A stretch of 64,000 bases of DNA from Candidatus Thiodiazotropha sp. (ex Epidulcina cf. delphinae) (GCA_025656455.1 JAHXHS010000014.1:1-64000); one strand, 5' to 3'; counted from the first letter of the stretch, positions 8,191 to 20,516 are shown. The notes: generated by a model not told the origin, from the letters alone. Translations and numbers: made by a program.

Positions 8191-9136
8191 ATGCTTTGCT
8201 TTTTCCGCCCACTCGATCAGGGGAAGAACCATTGATGAAATCAATACAGGCGTCGATGCACTTTTTGTTCATCAGGATTTTTCTGTGTCCCAGCCGGTTA
8301 GTGGTGATCAGTTCTGCGCCGGAGGCGCTCTTTATCAGCTTGAGGGCGTGGTCGTAAGGGACCTCGGTATCCTGTTTGTCATGGATCAGCAGGAGATCGC
8401 CTTCAACCTGTTTAATGGTATTCAGCGGTGACAGTTGCGGCCATTGCCAGGGTGTGTCGAAGGCGTCGCCATAGCGTCTATGAGCTTCCACTCTCATCGC
8501 GGCTGTGGAGCGCTCATTCATGGCAAAGGCCTCGGCGAACCGTTCGGTAATCCAGAGAATGTCGGAGAAGCAACTGAAAAGAATGACCTTCTCGGCCGAC
8601 AGCGCCAATCGGTCGATGGCCAGCAGGGCGGTGCCGCAACCAAAGGAGTGGCAGATCAGGGCCTTGATCGGACCTTCCTGTTTGGCCACCGCGGCAGCGG
8701 TGCAGCTGACTTTCAACATATTGGTGCGTTTCCCTGAGGAGTCGCCATGGGCCGGTGCGTCGAAGGCGACGACACGATAGCCTGCGGCCACCAGCGGTTC
8801 GATAAAAGCGAAGAATTGCGTACCACGTCCTCCCCAGCCGTGGGAGAGCAGTATTGTCGGGCCCTCTCCCCAGGCGCGCACGGCAATGGTTTCGCCATCG
8901 ATTTCCTGAAAGCGCAGCTCGGCAGCGTCGCTTGAGGCCTGTTCCCGCCGAGGCATGGCAAAGTTCGGGGGGGTCATAAAGAATCGCAGCGCGATGTTTC
9001 CCGCCAACCTGGGCGAGACCTGCCCCAACAGGGTGAACAACCATCGTGCAGAGAAAAGGAACAGCCGTACACCCAGTGGCAGTTTAAAGTTGGTGAACGG
9101 ATTATCGGCGGGTGATTTGGGGTCGTTATCGGTCAT
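8189..9136 (-). CDS. Alpha/beta hydrolase
   Basis: 315 residues. Oxyanion motif LLSHGWGGRG (about 98-107), nucleophile elbow CHSFGCG (GxSxG-like, with HSFG), a distal Asp in LLLIHDKQDTEVP and a catalytic His in RLGHRKIL. A short hydrophobic segment near residues 20-40 may associate with the membrane. The ATG overlaps the stop of the upstream membrane protein gene as ATGA, so it is the last gene of a four-gene operon under a TetR regulator. The final residues (SSPDRVGGKSK) come from a dispersed 28-bp repeat at 8201-8230, so the native C terminus has been replaced or extended. Substrate unknown. Confidence 0.8.
   Translation of the reverse strand: MTDNDPKSPADNPFTNFKLPLGVRLFLFSARWLFTLLGQVSPRLAGNIALRFFMTPPNFAMPRREQASSDAAELRFQEIDGETIAVRAWGEGPTILLSHGWGGRGTQFFAFIEPLVAAGYRVVAFDAPAHGDSSGKRTNMLKVSCTAAAVAKQEGPIKALICHSFGCGTALLAIDRLALSAEKVILFSCFSDILWITERFAEAFAMNERSTAAMRVEAHRRYGDAFDTPWQWPQLSPLNTIKQVEGDLLLIHDKQDTEVPYDHALKLIKSASGAELITTNRLGHRKILMNKKCIDACIDFINGSSPDRVGGKSKA
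8201..8230. repeat. Dispersed repeat R4 (GGGTGGG-type)
   Basis: Core CCCACTCGATCAGGGGAAG. Other copies of the family lie near 14464, 14973, 37076, 53601, 54199 and 60872. This copy forms the 3' end of the hydrolase gene. Confidence 0.65.
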
Positions 9137-9555
9137 GAGTGTTCCCAGATCATCTGCCGGGTGCCGCTGAAATGGACCATGCCGATAAACAGGCTGACAG
9201 CGGAACTCCAGACCAGGAATGCATCGATTGTGTGCGGGGCGAGCAGTATTGCCGGAAACAGCGCCAGGCCCCGCAGCAGGTAGACGGCGGTTATGGCAAT
9301 CAGCGCCGGTTTGAGCCAGGGAAGGCGGCGAGTCAATCCCGCGCCGGCGAAGGCATACAGCCCCCAAAGCAGCAACACCAGGGCGATGACGGCGGTGATC
9401 GCGCCAGGTATCGGCGAACCTTGCTCCGCCAGCCGGGCGAGTGCCTCGCCTGCGCCGAAAAAACGATACCAGTCGGCGCCGCCGACGATGATCGCGATAT
9501 GCAGAAGAGCGGCCGACAGGCTGAAGCCGCCGCCCCATAGCAGCGCCTTGTTCAT
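9133..9555 (-). CDS. Four-helix inner-membrane protein
   Basis: About 140 residues from ATG at 9555, which overlaps the stop of the ABC1 kinase gene as ATGA; an ATG three codons earlier is possible. Four hydrophobic helices are evident (about 5-25, 48-70, 78-98, 108-128). No catalytic motif and no family I can name. Its place between an ABC1 kinase and a hydrolase, with overlaps on both sides, suggests a joint membrane or lipid-related role. Confidence 0.7.
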   Translation of the reverse strand: MNKALLWGGGFSLSAALLHIAIIVGGADWYRFFGAGEALARLAEQGSPIPGAITAVIALVLLLWGLYAFAGAGLTRRLPWLKPALIAITAVYLLRGLALFPAILLAPHTIDAFLVWSSAVSLFIGMVHFSGTRQMIWEHS

Positions 9556-10847
9556 GCCAGCCACCGGTGTTCCATATTGACCGTCGCGCCCATGCGTTCG
9601 AAGATCTGGTAGAGGCCAAAAAAAGTGCGATCAAAATAGATGAACTCATCGGCCAGGTTATCGATTTTGTTGACGCTGGCAAGTTGCCTGAACGATTCCC
9701 ACCCCTCTTTCGTATAGGGCGCACGATGGCTGGCGAAATTGAAGCGTCCGCTTTTGAACGGCTTGGTCAGCCAGTCTCCGAACGGCTGTAAGACCTTGTC
9801 ATAGAATGCCTGTAACGCCTCGCCTGACATGTTGGATACCATGCCGAGTTGTTGATACGTGGCGATTACGGCTTGGGCATCCTGATCCATATAGGCGCGT
9901 AACAGTTTCGGCATCAGGGTGACGAATTCCGCTGAAAAATAACGGACGCAGCCAAAATCCACTAATCCCAGCGTTCCCGCTTTCGTAAACAGGTAATTGC
10001 CCGGATTGGGGTCTGCGTGCAGAGCGTGCAAACCATAAAAGGAGTTCACGAAAACATCATACAAAAGTTGACCGAAGTGGTCGCGGCTTTGCTGAGAGGG
10101 GTTTTGCCGCAGCCACTGCTCCAGGTGCTCTCCCCGGAGACGGGTGGTGGTCAGTATGCGCCTTGATGACAAATCCCTGTGAACCTGGGGGATGGTGAGG
10201 TTTTGCAACGGCAAATGGTGTTGGAACCATTCAGTGTTATCCGCTTCCAGCCGGTAATCCACCTCCTCGTGCAGGCGTTGTTCGATTTCATCGAGGGAGG
10301 AGAGCAGTAGTCTTGCATATCGGGTGCGTTTCACCAGCGACCGGACCAGTTGCATGTCGTTACGGATGGTAACGTCGATGCCCGGGTATTGAAGCTTTAC
10401 CGCCAGATCCTGTTTGTGTCCATTGCGGGCTGCATGCACCTGACCCAGGCTGGCGGCGGCAAAGGCCTTGAAATCGAAACCGGAAAAGACCGCCTCCGGC
10501 GATTCGCCGAATTCCTGCTGAATCACTTTGCGTATCAACGGACGGCCCAGGGGAGGCACCTGGTGGTAGGATTTCGACAACTCCCTGCGCAGCGACTCGG
10601 GCAGGAGTTGGGTCTCCATACTCAGTAGTTGGGCGATCTTCAGTGCGGTGCCCCGCAATTGGGAAAATGTCTTGAATAAGATCTGCGCCGTATCGTCATC
10701 CAGCGCCTGCCGGTGCTTTTGGCAGGCGGACTCAGACAAAAACGGACGCTTGGCGAGGTGTGTAAGATGTTTACCGCCGGCCTTTAGAAGGGCTTTGCCG
10801 GCAACCCCGGAGCGCCCTAGCTTGCCGGTCGGAACCGGTTTACTCAT
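9552..10847 (-). CDS. ABC1/UbiB-family atypical kinase
   Basis: 431 residues. Start ATG 10847 has GGAGG six bases upstream and overlaps the TetR stop by 8 bases. Family motifs: the N-terminal KxGQ reads KIAQ (about 70-73), the alanine-rich loop is AAASLGQVHAA, the phosphate lysine is in AVKLQYPG, the catalytic loop is HADPNPGNYLF and the metal site is VDFGCV. UbiB/ADCK proteins have a self-inhibited kinase fold and act in quinone or lipid metabolism. The change of KxGQ Gly to Ala is notable because that Gly-bearing motif shields the active site. The partners here are a membrane protein and a hydrolase, not ubiquinone genes, so this is probably a paralogue with another role. Confidence 0.85.
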   Translation of the reverse strand: MSKPVPTGKLGRSGVAGKALLKAGGKHLTHLAKRPFLSESACQKHRQALDDDTAQILFKTFSQLRGTALKIAQLLSMETQLLPESLRRELSKSYHQVPPLGRPLIRKVIQQEFGESPEAVFSGFDFKAFAAASLGQVHAARNGHKQDLAVKLQYPGIDVTIRNDMQLVRSLVKRTRYARLLLSSLDEIEQRLHEEVDYRLEADNTEWFQHHLPLQNLTIPQVHRDLSSRRILTTTRLRGEHLEQWLRQNPSQQSRDHFGQLLYDVFVNSFYGLHALHADPNPGNYLFTKAGTLGLVDFGCVRYFSAEFVTLMPKLLRAYMDQDAQAVIATYQQLGMVSNMSGEALQAFYDKVLQPFGDWLTKPFKSGRFNFASHRAPYTKEGWESFRQLASVNKIDNLADEFIYFDRTFFGLYQIFERMGATVNMEHRWLA

Positions 10848-11577
10848 CGTCACCCTCCATGAAGCGTCGTTTAGCCTTTTGCCAGGGTGAGCTGTGCGTT
10901 TCCAGCACCTCCAGATGACGATAGATTCGGCTGCGGAACAGGAATGAGAGTAGATCCAGGGTCTTGCCTATCATGCCGGTATGCAACACCATGGCGATGA
11001 TCTCCACGCTGCGGTCGATCAACTGGGTGGTGTTGGCATAGTCTGCCGAATCGTCTTTCAACCAATAGGCGAGAATGCCGATGAAATAGTCCCAGTAGAG
11101 CGGCGCAAGCAGTTCCCGATAGGGTTGATCCGGGATCTCTCCGGCCTCGATGGCGGCATCGATCATATCCTCGACCATGCGGTTGAATCGCTTGCGCGTC
11201 TCGGCCAGATTGACGTTGCTGGCAAGGGGTGAGTAGAAGGTCAGTTCGAATACCTCGGCCAGAAACTCCCGGTCGGGCAGCCACAAGGCCAGCTCTGTTT
11301 CGGCCAACTGCTGCAACTGCTCCCGCAGGCTGTATTCATGAAAGCCCTCGATCTGCTTGAGCGCCTCTGCCACCTCGTCTTGTCTCTGTTCGCAATAACT
11401 GTAGAGAAGCTTCTCCTTGGTGGCGAAGTAGTTGTAGATAGTGGCGTCACCCACCTTGGCGCGTCGTGCGATTTCCCGCATGGAGGCGGATTTGAACCCT
11501 TTCTCGATAATAACATCCGATGCAGCTTGAAGAATCCGCTTGCGGGTTTTCGCCTTTTCCTTCTTGCTAACTTTCAT
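10840..11577 (-). CDS. TetR-family regulator
   Basis: 245 residues. An N-terminal helix-turn-helix (about 12-58) reads TRKRILQAASDVIIEKGFK, then MREIARRAKVGDATIYNYF and TKEKLL, typical of TetR. The C-terminal ligand domain is helical and unassigned. It heads a minus-strand operon with the ABC1 kinase, membrane protein and hydrolase, and probably represses that operon itself. Confidence 0.9.
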   Translation of the reverse strand: MKVSKKEKAKTRKRILQAASDVIIEKGFKSASMREIARRAKVGDATIYNYFATKEKLLYSYCEQRQDEVAEALKQIEGFHEYSLREQLQQLAETELALWLPDREFLAEVFELTFYSPLASNVNLAETRKRFNRMVEDMIDAAIEAGEIPDQPYRELLAPLYWDYFIGILAYWLKDDSADYANTTQLIDRSVEIIAMVLHTGMIGKTLDLLSFLFRSRIYRHLEVLETHSSPWQKAKRRFMEGDDE

Positions 11578-11589
11578 GGGTTTCTCAAT

Positions 11590-11650
11590 TCCTTTAATAT
11601 GTAAACACTATATATAACAATAAATATATATGCGTCTAATATGAAAATCA
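11590..11650 (-). promoter_or_regulatory. AT-rich promoter/operator region of tetR operon
   Basis: Directly upstream of the TetR start lies a block with TATATA arms (11609-11614 and 11624-11630) around ACAATAAA. Such a block could hold the promoter and the repressor site. Exact elements cannot be fixed by eye. Confidence 0.3.
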
Positions 11651-11807
11651 AGGTATTTATGTGGATTTTTTTGTGCTGACAGGCGATCTCTCCGGGGCTT
11701 GTCCCTCGCGCAATCCGCCCGGTGAAATCCTCAAACGCGCCATGAACGCGGGCAAGCGCGAGTTGGCGGGCTGGCCGGTCCAGGGAATCGCTACGAGGGG
11801 AAAGTTC

Positions 11808-12062
11808 TCAGCGCTCGTTGAGGGATCTTTCGTAGATGGCGAGAAGCCGCTCTCTCAATTCGTTGATCCTGTATTTGATCCATTGCGCATTGTGTTTCAT
11901 GCCGCGAACGGAGTAGCTGCTGATCGATTCGTGATGGGCGGCTATATTGACAAAGGCTTCACACAGTCTGTCGCAGCGTTCGTTGAAGGCTTTGAATTCG
12001 TCGCAATAGTTGTGCAGGTCTTCTGATAGAGAGATTTTGTTTTTGTTCAGTCCTTTAAGCAT
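11808..12062 (-). CDS. Hypothetical small helical protein
   Basis: 84 residues. AAGGGGAT lies about seven bases before the ATG at 12062. The sequence is mostly amphipathic helix with two cysteines (LHNYCDEF, ERCDRLCEAF has two more) and a basic middle (SVRGMKHNAQWIKYRI). No family recognised. It sits beside a phage-type regulator pair and may belong to the same prophage-derived remnant. Confidence 0.5.
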   Translation of the reverse strand: MLKGLNKNKISLSEDLHNYCDEFKAFNERCDRLCEAFVNIAAHHESISSYSVRGMKHNAQWIKYRINELRERLLAIYERSLNER

Positions 12063-12165
12063 CGCAATATCCCCTTAATCAAGATGGGCCATAGGATGCC
12101 CTTTTTCTATATCGTCGGCAAGGCGGTATCATCGTACATTCTTTGTTACCGAATACACGCTAACC

Positions 12166-12405
12166 TTATGGCTGTTTTTCCTCCGGATAGAGGTCCGGCC
12201 GCAGTTCGTGCCGGGTCAATTTTCCATCCGACAGGCGTTCAAGCGCAAGGGTCAAGCGGCCGCTGGGTTTTCGAAAGCCGGAAGCGATTTGTGAGAGATA
12301 GACATATTTCGTCCCCGCCTTTTGCGCCAGGCGGATGGCAGCTTCACGACCCTCCGTTTCGATATATCGCTTCATATCCATATTGAGGGGCAATGATAGC
12401 GCCAT
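12166..12405 (-). CDS. Cro/YdaS-like DNA-binding protein
   Basis: 79 residues. The part from MDMKRYIETEGREAAIRLAQ through YVYLSQIASGFRKPSGRLTLALE resembles YdaS/Cro-type prophage regulators, which also end with a short linker and LRPDLYP. ATG 12405 is the longest start; ATG 12381 would give a more typical family length. It is transcribed away from the CI-like gene across a 59-bp gap containing palindromes. Confidence 0.7.
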   Translation of the reverse strand: MALSLPLNMDMKRYIETEGREAAIRLAQKAGTKYVYLSQIASGFRKPSGRLTLALERLSDGKLTRHELRPDLYPEEKQP

Positions 12406-12464
12406 GCTAAATAAATAGCAAGCTGCTCCTGGTCTGGACTATAGCAAATTGCTATGATCGGCGG
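12406..12464. promoter_or_regulatory. Divergent promoter with paired operators
   Basis: A perfect 15-bp palindrome ATAGCAAATTGCTAT lies at 12441-12455. A diverged second copy, AATAGCAAGCTGCT, lies at 12413-12426, and GATAGCGCCATGCTA (12395-12409) may be a third. Spaced operators between divergent Cro- and CI-like genes recall the lambda OR layout. Confidence 0.6.
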
Positions 12465-12920
12465 ATGTTGAATATCAGAACCATTAGAAAATCGAACCTG
12501 CTCACGCAGATCGCCCGCTTCGATTCTCAACGGGCGTTCGCGGACCGGGCGGGATTAGTGCCTACCCATGTCAGTCAGATGGTCACCGGTAGAAGAAACA
12601 TGGGTGATGAAGTGGCGCGGCGTATCGAAAGGAAGCTGGCTCTGCCCGAGGGGTATATGGACATTCAGCACAAGAACCAGAGTCATGGCCAATCCTATCC
12701 CCTCGGTAACGGTTTTGCGGGACGGTCGCAAGTCGCCGAATCGGATGACGAGGGTCTCGAAAAACTGCTCTTGTCGGCGCACCGGATGAAACAGACGCTC
12801 AGCCCCAAGACCCAGGAGGTAGTTGCTAAGATCGAGCGCGCCGCAATGGACGGAAAACTGGCGGACGAGGATTGGGAGACGCTGGAGCGGCTTGTGGAGC
12901 GGTTCGAAAAAGATGCTTGA
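12465..12920 (+). CDS. CI-like phage repressor
   Basis: 151 residues. The N-terminal helix-turn-helix (about 15-60; FDSQRAFADRAGLVPTHVSQ, TGRRNMGDEVARRIERKLAL) is followed by a short acidic, mostly helical tail. The Ser/Lys peptidase domain of large CI proteins is absent, so control would not be through RecA-stimulated self-cleavage. Divergent to the Cro-like gene with palindromic sites between. No phage structural or integration genes are in the window, so this is a remnant or a domesticated switch. Confidence 0.7.
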   Translation: MLNIRTIRKSNLLTQIARFDSQRAFADRAGLVPTHVSQMVTGRRNMGDEVARRIERKLALPEGYMDIQHKNQSHGQSYPLGNGFAGRSQVAESDDEGLEKLLLSAHRMKQTLSPKTQEVVAKIERAAMDGKLADEDWETLERLVERFEKDA

Positions 12921-12987
12921 ACAACGCTTCCGTGACAGCGGCAAGCGAGCGGATTCGGGGCGTGGGCAGGTTGATCAGGTTTCCGGG

Positions 12988-14388
<1,401 letters not shown>

Positions 14389-14408
14389 TGCTGCCCCGGT
14401 ATCTATTC

Positions 14409-14433
14409 AGACTGCCTTGAAACTGGGCAGTCT
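14409..14433. promoter_or_regulatory. Inverted repeat upstream of sthA
   Basis: AGACTGCC and GGCAGTCT form a perfect 8-bp inverted repeat separated by nine bases, 21-45 bases before the sthA start. It may be an operator or a leader hairpin; the binding protein is unknown. Confidence 0.4.
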
Positions 14434-14463
14434 AACAGGATATTCGCAATACAGTATGATTAT

Positions 14464-14492
14464 CGGCTCCTCCCCTGAATCGGGTGGGTAGA
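14464..14492. repeat. Dispersed repeat R4
   Basis: Core CTCCCCTGAATCGGGTGGGT, same family as 8201-8230, in the opposite orientation. Confidence 0.65.
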
Positions 14493-14532
14493 TCCTACCA
14501 ATCGCGACAATTCAGTTCGCCGACTCAGGATT

Positions 14533-14709
14533 GATTGTCCGCGAATAAACGCAAATTAACGCGAATGCGAATTTCCCGTCCTGTACGATGCCTTGATGGT
14601 TTTCAATCACTGTCCAGGCAGGCGCTATTTCTCTCGCCAAGCTCGCTAAGCGCGCCAAGAAGACATTGTCTGGGAATCCTTTGCGATCTTTGCGAGAGTC
14701 TCTTTTCGT
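14533..14709. repeat. Dispersed repeats R2 and R3
   Basis: R2 (14533-14570) has the words ATTGTCCGCGAATAAACGC and AATTAACGCGAATGCG. R3 (14627-14709) has CTCTCGCCAAGCTCGC on the left and TTTGCGAGAGTCTC on the right as an inverted pair. Both families recur through the window (R2 at 31.05, 36.7, 60.9 and 61.1 kb; R3 at 20.6-21.3, 54.1, 60.8 and 61.0 kb). Confidence 0.65.
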
Positions 14710-14828
14710 CATAAGGTCTCAGCGAGGCATCCGTATCGCGCTCCCCGCCCGGACCGGCCACCCGGCTGTACGCCGGCGGCCGCAGTCGCTTCGTGTCACG
14801 CCGCCAAAGGCGGTGATTGACGGGGTTA

Positions 14829-15002
14829 GCAGCGTCCCTCTCATCACCCATTCAAATCCCAGGTAATTTTGCGTGGATGTCTGTTTAGAAACTGTTTAGA
14901 AACCCGTAGGTCACGTTGCGCAGCTACGTGACACCCCCCCATTGAGTCAGCTAGCCGCTCCGCGTACGACTTTTTTCACCCACTCGAATTGGGGAGGAGC
15001 CT
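14829..15002. repeat. Dispersed repeats R5, R7 and R4 in series
   Basis: R5 (14829-14895) is a hairpin of the CACCCATTCAAAT/TAATTTT...GTGG type, also in the moeA tandem and near 36.8 and 48.0 kb. R7 (14904-14970) has TAGGTCACGTTGCGCAGCT and recurs at 54279-54353. R4 (14973-15002) has CACCCACTCGAATTGGGGAG. With the preceding repeats these fill the whole gap between sthA and the corrinoid operon; no gene is seen in it. Confidence 0.65.
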
Positions 15003-15149
15003 GATGATTAACCCGGCAACCCAATATGTCGTGACCCCGAAAAAAATCTGTCCGGTTTTTGGTTCGCGTTTTTCACGGATTACCCTGCGTTGCCACTGGC
15101 ATATGGGTCTATGCTATTTACAGACCAACAATTTATGAGTTGGTGGAAA

Positions 15150-15818
15150 ATGACCTCGGATATTCAAGTTGCACTTATCGATCGGATTAGCCATTCGGAC
15201 CGCCCCGGTGCGATCCAGTTAATCGATCTGTGGCTGGCTGAGCACGATTACGAAAAACTGTTGATCGACGTCCTAGGGCCGGTTTTGACCTCGATCGGAG
15301 ACATGTGGCAAGGGGAAGATTTTTCCCTTGCTCATGCCTATGTGGCGGCGAAAATCGTAGAAGACGCCTTGGAAAAATATGAGTCGTTGTCCCCGCATGC
15401 CGAGCCGATGAGTAGCACAAGGGGGCCGGTGGTGCTCGGTAATATCGAGGACGATTGTCACCCGCTCGGGCGCCGTATGGTAACCACCTTTTTGAGGGCC
15501 CAAGGATGGGAAGTGGCGGACCTTGGCATTGATGTCCTACCCGAATCCTTTGTTGATAAGGCTGAGGAAATCGGGGCCAAGGTGATCGGCGTGTCCGCGA
15601 TGATCTACTCCACGGCTGAAAACATCATCCACGTCAGGGAGGCGATCGACAGGCGGGGGCTTGGCAACAGCATTCGGCTTGCCGTTGGCGGTGCGGTATT
15701 CCGTCTCCGACCGGAACTGGTCAAGGAGGTCGGAGGCGATGGCACCGTCTCCGACGCCCTTGACGCCCACCAGTTGTTTTGCCGCTTGTGGCAAGACGCG
15801 GGGCAAGACGATGAATAG
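15150..15818 (+). CDS. Cobalamin (corrinoid)-binding protein
   Basis: 222 residues from ATG 15150; upstream in-frame ATGs at 15135 and 15111 would add a tail not typical of the family. An N-terminal four-helix cap (about 5-85, with IGDMWQGEDFSLAHAY) precedes a Rossmann-like B12 domain carrying the cobalt-ligand motif DCHPLG (D102, H104, G107), then SAM in VIGVSAMIYS and GG in LAVGGAV. This is the layout of methyltransferase corrinoid subunits (MtaC/MtbC-like), which carry a methyl group on cobalt. It is the first of five overlapping genes ending in two histidine kinases. No substrate-specific methyltransferase B subunit or RamA-type activator is present nearby. Confidence 0.88.
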   Translation: MTSDIQVALIDRISHSDRPGAIQLIDLWLAEHDYEKLLIDVLGPVLTSIGDMWQGEDFSLAHAYVAAKIVEDALEKYESLSPHAEPMSSTRGPVVLGNIEDDCHPLGRRMVTTFLRAQGWEVADLGIDVLPESFVDKAEEIGAKVIGVSAMIYSTAENIIHVREAIDRRGLGNSIRLAVGGAVFRLRPELVKEVGGDGTVSDALDAHQLFCRLWQDAGQDDE

Positions 15819-16839
15819 CATACAGAGACTCATGGCAACCCTGCAGGGTGAGCCGGTTGACCGCCGGCTTTTCACCGCTTTGTTCAGCCTGTATGGCGCC
15901 GGACTGATCCATGCCCCTCTCCCCCGTTATTTCGAGAACCCTGCCCTCTATGCAAGTGGGCAGGCCGCGGCCATGGAGACCTTTCATCCGGATATTCTAT
16001 TCGGCCCGTTCCTGATGGTTCTCTACGGAGAGATATTCGGCAGCGCGGCCAGGTATTTCGACGATAATGCGCCTAATCTTCACCGGCCTGCCATCGCGTC
16101 AATTGATGAAATCGGCACGCTGGTCCAACCCGATATCGATTCCCACCCGCGTATCGTCTACCTTCGCGAATCCCAGCGACGACTGATTGAGGCCCATGGT
16201 TCGGAGACACCGGTGGCGGCTGTCATGCTGAGTCCGGTGGATATGCCCATCATGATCATCGGGCTCGACAAGTGGATGGAAACGATACTGTTTGACGAGG
16301 ATGGCGTGAAACGCATGCTGGACGTTACCATCCCGCTTTTCTTCAACCTGGCCAATGCGCTTTTCAAGGACGGCGTCACGACTATCGTCCTGCCGACAGC
16401 CTTTCTGACACCGGCGCTGGCCAGCCGGGAGATCGTTGAGCGTTTCACCTCGCCGGTACTGAAGGCTGTTTTTGCCGAAGCGGCCGGGCCCTTGGTCATG
16501 CATCACGTCGGCGGTCCGTTTCTGAAAAATCTGGATCTGTTTGCCGGGCTTCCCAATGTGATTGGCTATGTGCTGGATTCCCGTGATGACCTGTCGGCGG
16601 CACGCGAGGTAATCGGCCCAGAATCCCTGCTTTTCTCAGGACCGGAGGGCCCTACGCTCAACAGGCAAACCCATGACCAGGTGCAAAGCGAGTGCGTTTC
16701 GATGCTCGATGAACGGCATGGTGACAGCCGTTTCGTGCTCACCAGCACCGGCGCAGACATCGCCATGGATACCCCAAAAGAGGCCATTCTCGCGATGCGT
16801 AAGGCCGTTGAACTGGAGTGCCATGGTGACGAAAGCTGA
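15811..16839 (+). CDS. UroD/MtaA-fold protein lacking zinc cysteines
   Basis: 342 residues of the uroporphyrinogen decarboxylase superfamily (TIM barrel), methyltransferase branch: MNSIQRLMATLQGEPVDR at the N terminus, LSPVDMPIMIIG in the middle, GYVLDSRDDL and a C-terminal MDTPKEAILAMRKAV. Methylcobamide:thiol methyltransferases hold zinc with His-x-Cys and a distal Cys. Here the first site reads MHHVGG (H231-H232-V233) and the second TSTGADIAMDTP, so both cysteines are missing. Classical thiol methylation is therefore doubtful. The start overlaps the corrinoid gene by 8 bases, so it probably docks on that protein. Confidence 0.82.
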   Translation: MNSIQRLMATLQGEPVDRRLFTALFSLYGAGLIHAPLPRYFENPALYASGQAAAMETFHPDILFGPFLMVLYGEIFGSAARYFDDNAPNLHRPAIASIDEIGTLVQPDIDSHPRIVYLRESQRRLIEAHGSETPVAAVMLSPVDMPIMIIGLDKWMETILFDEDGVKRMLDVTIPLFFNLANALFKDGVTTIVLPTAFLTPALASREIVERFTSPVLKAVFAEAAGPLVMHHVGGPFLKNLDLFAGLPNVIGYVLDSRDDLSAAREVIGPESLLFSGPEGPTLNRQTHDQVQSECVSMLDERHGDSRFVLTSTGADIAMDTPKEAILAMRKAVELECHGDES

Positions 16840-17396
16840 TCAAAAGGCAACGCTATGGCTGGCTTGCTCGGTGTTCCGGCCGGAACTCACCGCGCTCGTC
16901 GAGCGCGGTGAGCTTGACTGCCGGATCCGCTACCTCTCCTCCACCATGCATATGGTACCGGTCAAGCTGGACAAGCGGATGCAAAAGCTGGTGGGTACCG
17001 AGCGCAAGCGGGGTAACCGGGTTCTTATGGTCTACGGCGACTGTCATCCGCATATGCACGATCTGGAACAGGCCGACGATGTTGCCCGCACCCGTGGCAT
17101 GCATTGTGGGGAGATACTGCTTGGCAAAAAGCGATACAAGGAGCTTCTGCGCGAAAAAGCCTTTCTGTTGTTGCCTGAATGGGCCATGCGCTGGCGGGAA
17201 ATCCTGACAAAACTGGAAGACCTGGACGAAGCGAGCACGATCGAACTGTTGCGTGAGCGCCACGACAAGTTTGTCTATCTGGATACTGGCGTAGTGCCCA
17301 TTCCCGTGGATGAGATCAGAGCCTGTGCCGCCTATTTCGACTTGCCACTAGAGATCGAGGTGGTGTCACTGGAATACCTACAATCCGTAATAAAAG

Positions 17397-19378
<1,982 letters not shown>

Positions 19379-19382
<4 letters not shown>

Positions 19383-20506
19383 GCGAGAACGCCAGCATCC
19401 TGGTGGTAGACGATAATCCCGCCAATCTGCGCCTGGTTACTGACCTGCTGAAGGGCCAGGGCTACTCGGTGCGCGCCTCCCTTAGCGGCCCGCAGGCTAT
19501 CAGGTCGGTGGCGGCGCGTCTGCCCGATCTGATCCTGCTCGACGTCAAGATGCCGGAAATGGACGGCATCGAAGTGTGTGAGCGGCTAAAGGCTGACGCA
19601 AGCACACAGGCCATCCCGGTAATTTTCATCAGCGCCTTGAGCGACACCAAGGAGAAGTTGCGCGGCTTTACCGCCGGCGGGGTTGACTATGTACCCAAAC
19701 CCTTCGCTCCCGAGGAGGTGCTGGCCCGGGTGCATACCCACCTCACCCTTCGCAGCCTGCAATTGCAACTGGAACAGCGGGTGGCGGAGCGCACGAGCGA
19801 ACTGGAGGCGATGAGCAAGCAACTGAAGTTATCCAATGAGGAGTTGCAGGCGTTCGCCTACGGTGTTTCACACGACCTCCAGGAGCCCCTGCGTATGGTC
19901 TCCAGATATCTCCAGCTCCTGAGTCAGCGCTATCAGGGTAAGTTGGACCAAGATGCTGACGAATTCATCGGCTTTGCCGTTGATGGCGCAGAGCGTATGT
20001 CAGCCATGATCGGTGGGCTGCTAGCGTATTCGCGGGTGGAGACCCAGGGCCACTCCTTCGCTGAGACCGATATAGAGCAGGTCCTGGCCGAGGTCCTGGC
20101 CAATCTTCAGTTGCTCATCGAAGAGGTTGGCGCAGAGGTCAGTCATGGGACCCTACCTACCCTGCTTGCCGATGCGGGTCAGATGCAGCGATTATTCCAG
20201 AACCTGATCAGTAATGCTTTGAAGTTTCGAGGCGAACACCCCCCACGGGTGCGGGTGGACGCGGTGCGGCGAGACGATGAATGGGTGTTTTCGGTAGCCG
20301 ACAATGGCATCGGCATCTCGCCTGATCAGGTCGAACGCGTCTTCACGCTGTTCCAGCGTCTGCATACCCAAGGGGATTACCCAGGCGTGGGCATTGGCCT
20401 GTCGGTGTGTAGACGTATCGTCGAGTGCCACGGGGGGCGCATTTGGGTTGATAGTGAGCCGGGAGAGGGCGCCACTTTCCTGTTCACGCTTCCAGCGATG
20501 GAATGA
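19379..20506 (+). CDS. Receiver-histidine kinase of the corrinoid operon
   Basis: 375 residues. Receiver (about 5-122; VVDDNP, D55 in [11 protein letters not shown], lysine in YVPKPF), short coiled coil, HisKA of the phytochrome-like type with H165 in [12 protein letters not shown], and HATPase ([21 protein letters not shown]). There is no DNA-binding domain, so the output target lies elsewhere. The ATG overlaps the stop of the hybrid kinase gene. This is the last gene of the five-gene unit; the tandem repeat region follows after about 10 bases. Confidence 0.87.
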
Positions 20507-20516
20507 GCGTCAATCT

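Noticed and set aside
8189..9724. Single 511-residue minus-strand gene
   Set aside because: Its first 196 codons are an out-of-frame reading of the membrane protein and kinase genes; the hydrolase family match and the ATGA overlap place the start at 9136.
14389..15149. B12 riboswitch upstream of the corrinoid gene
   Set aside because: The gap is filled by recognisable dispersed repeats and shows no B12-box-like or long leader structure I could support.
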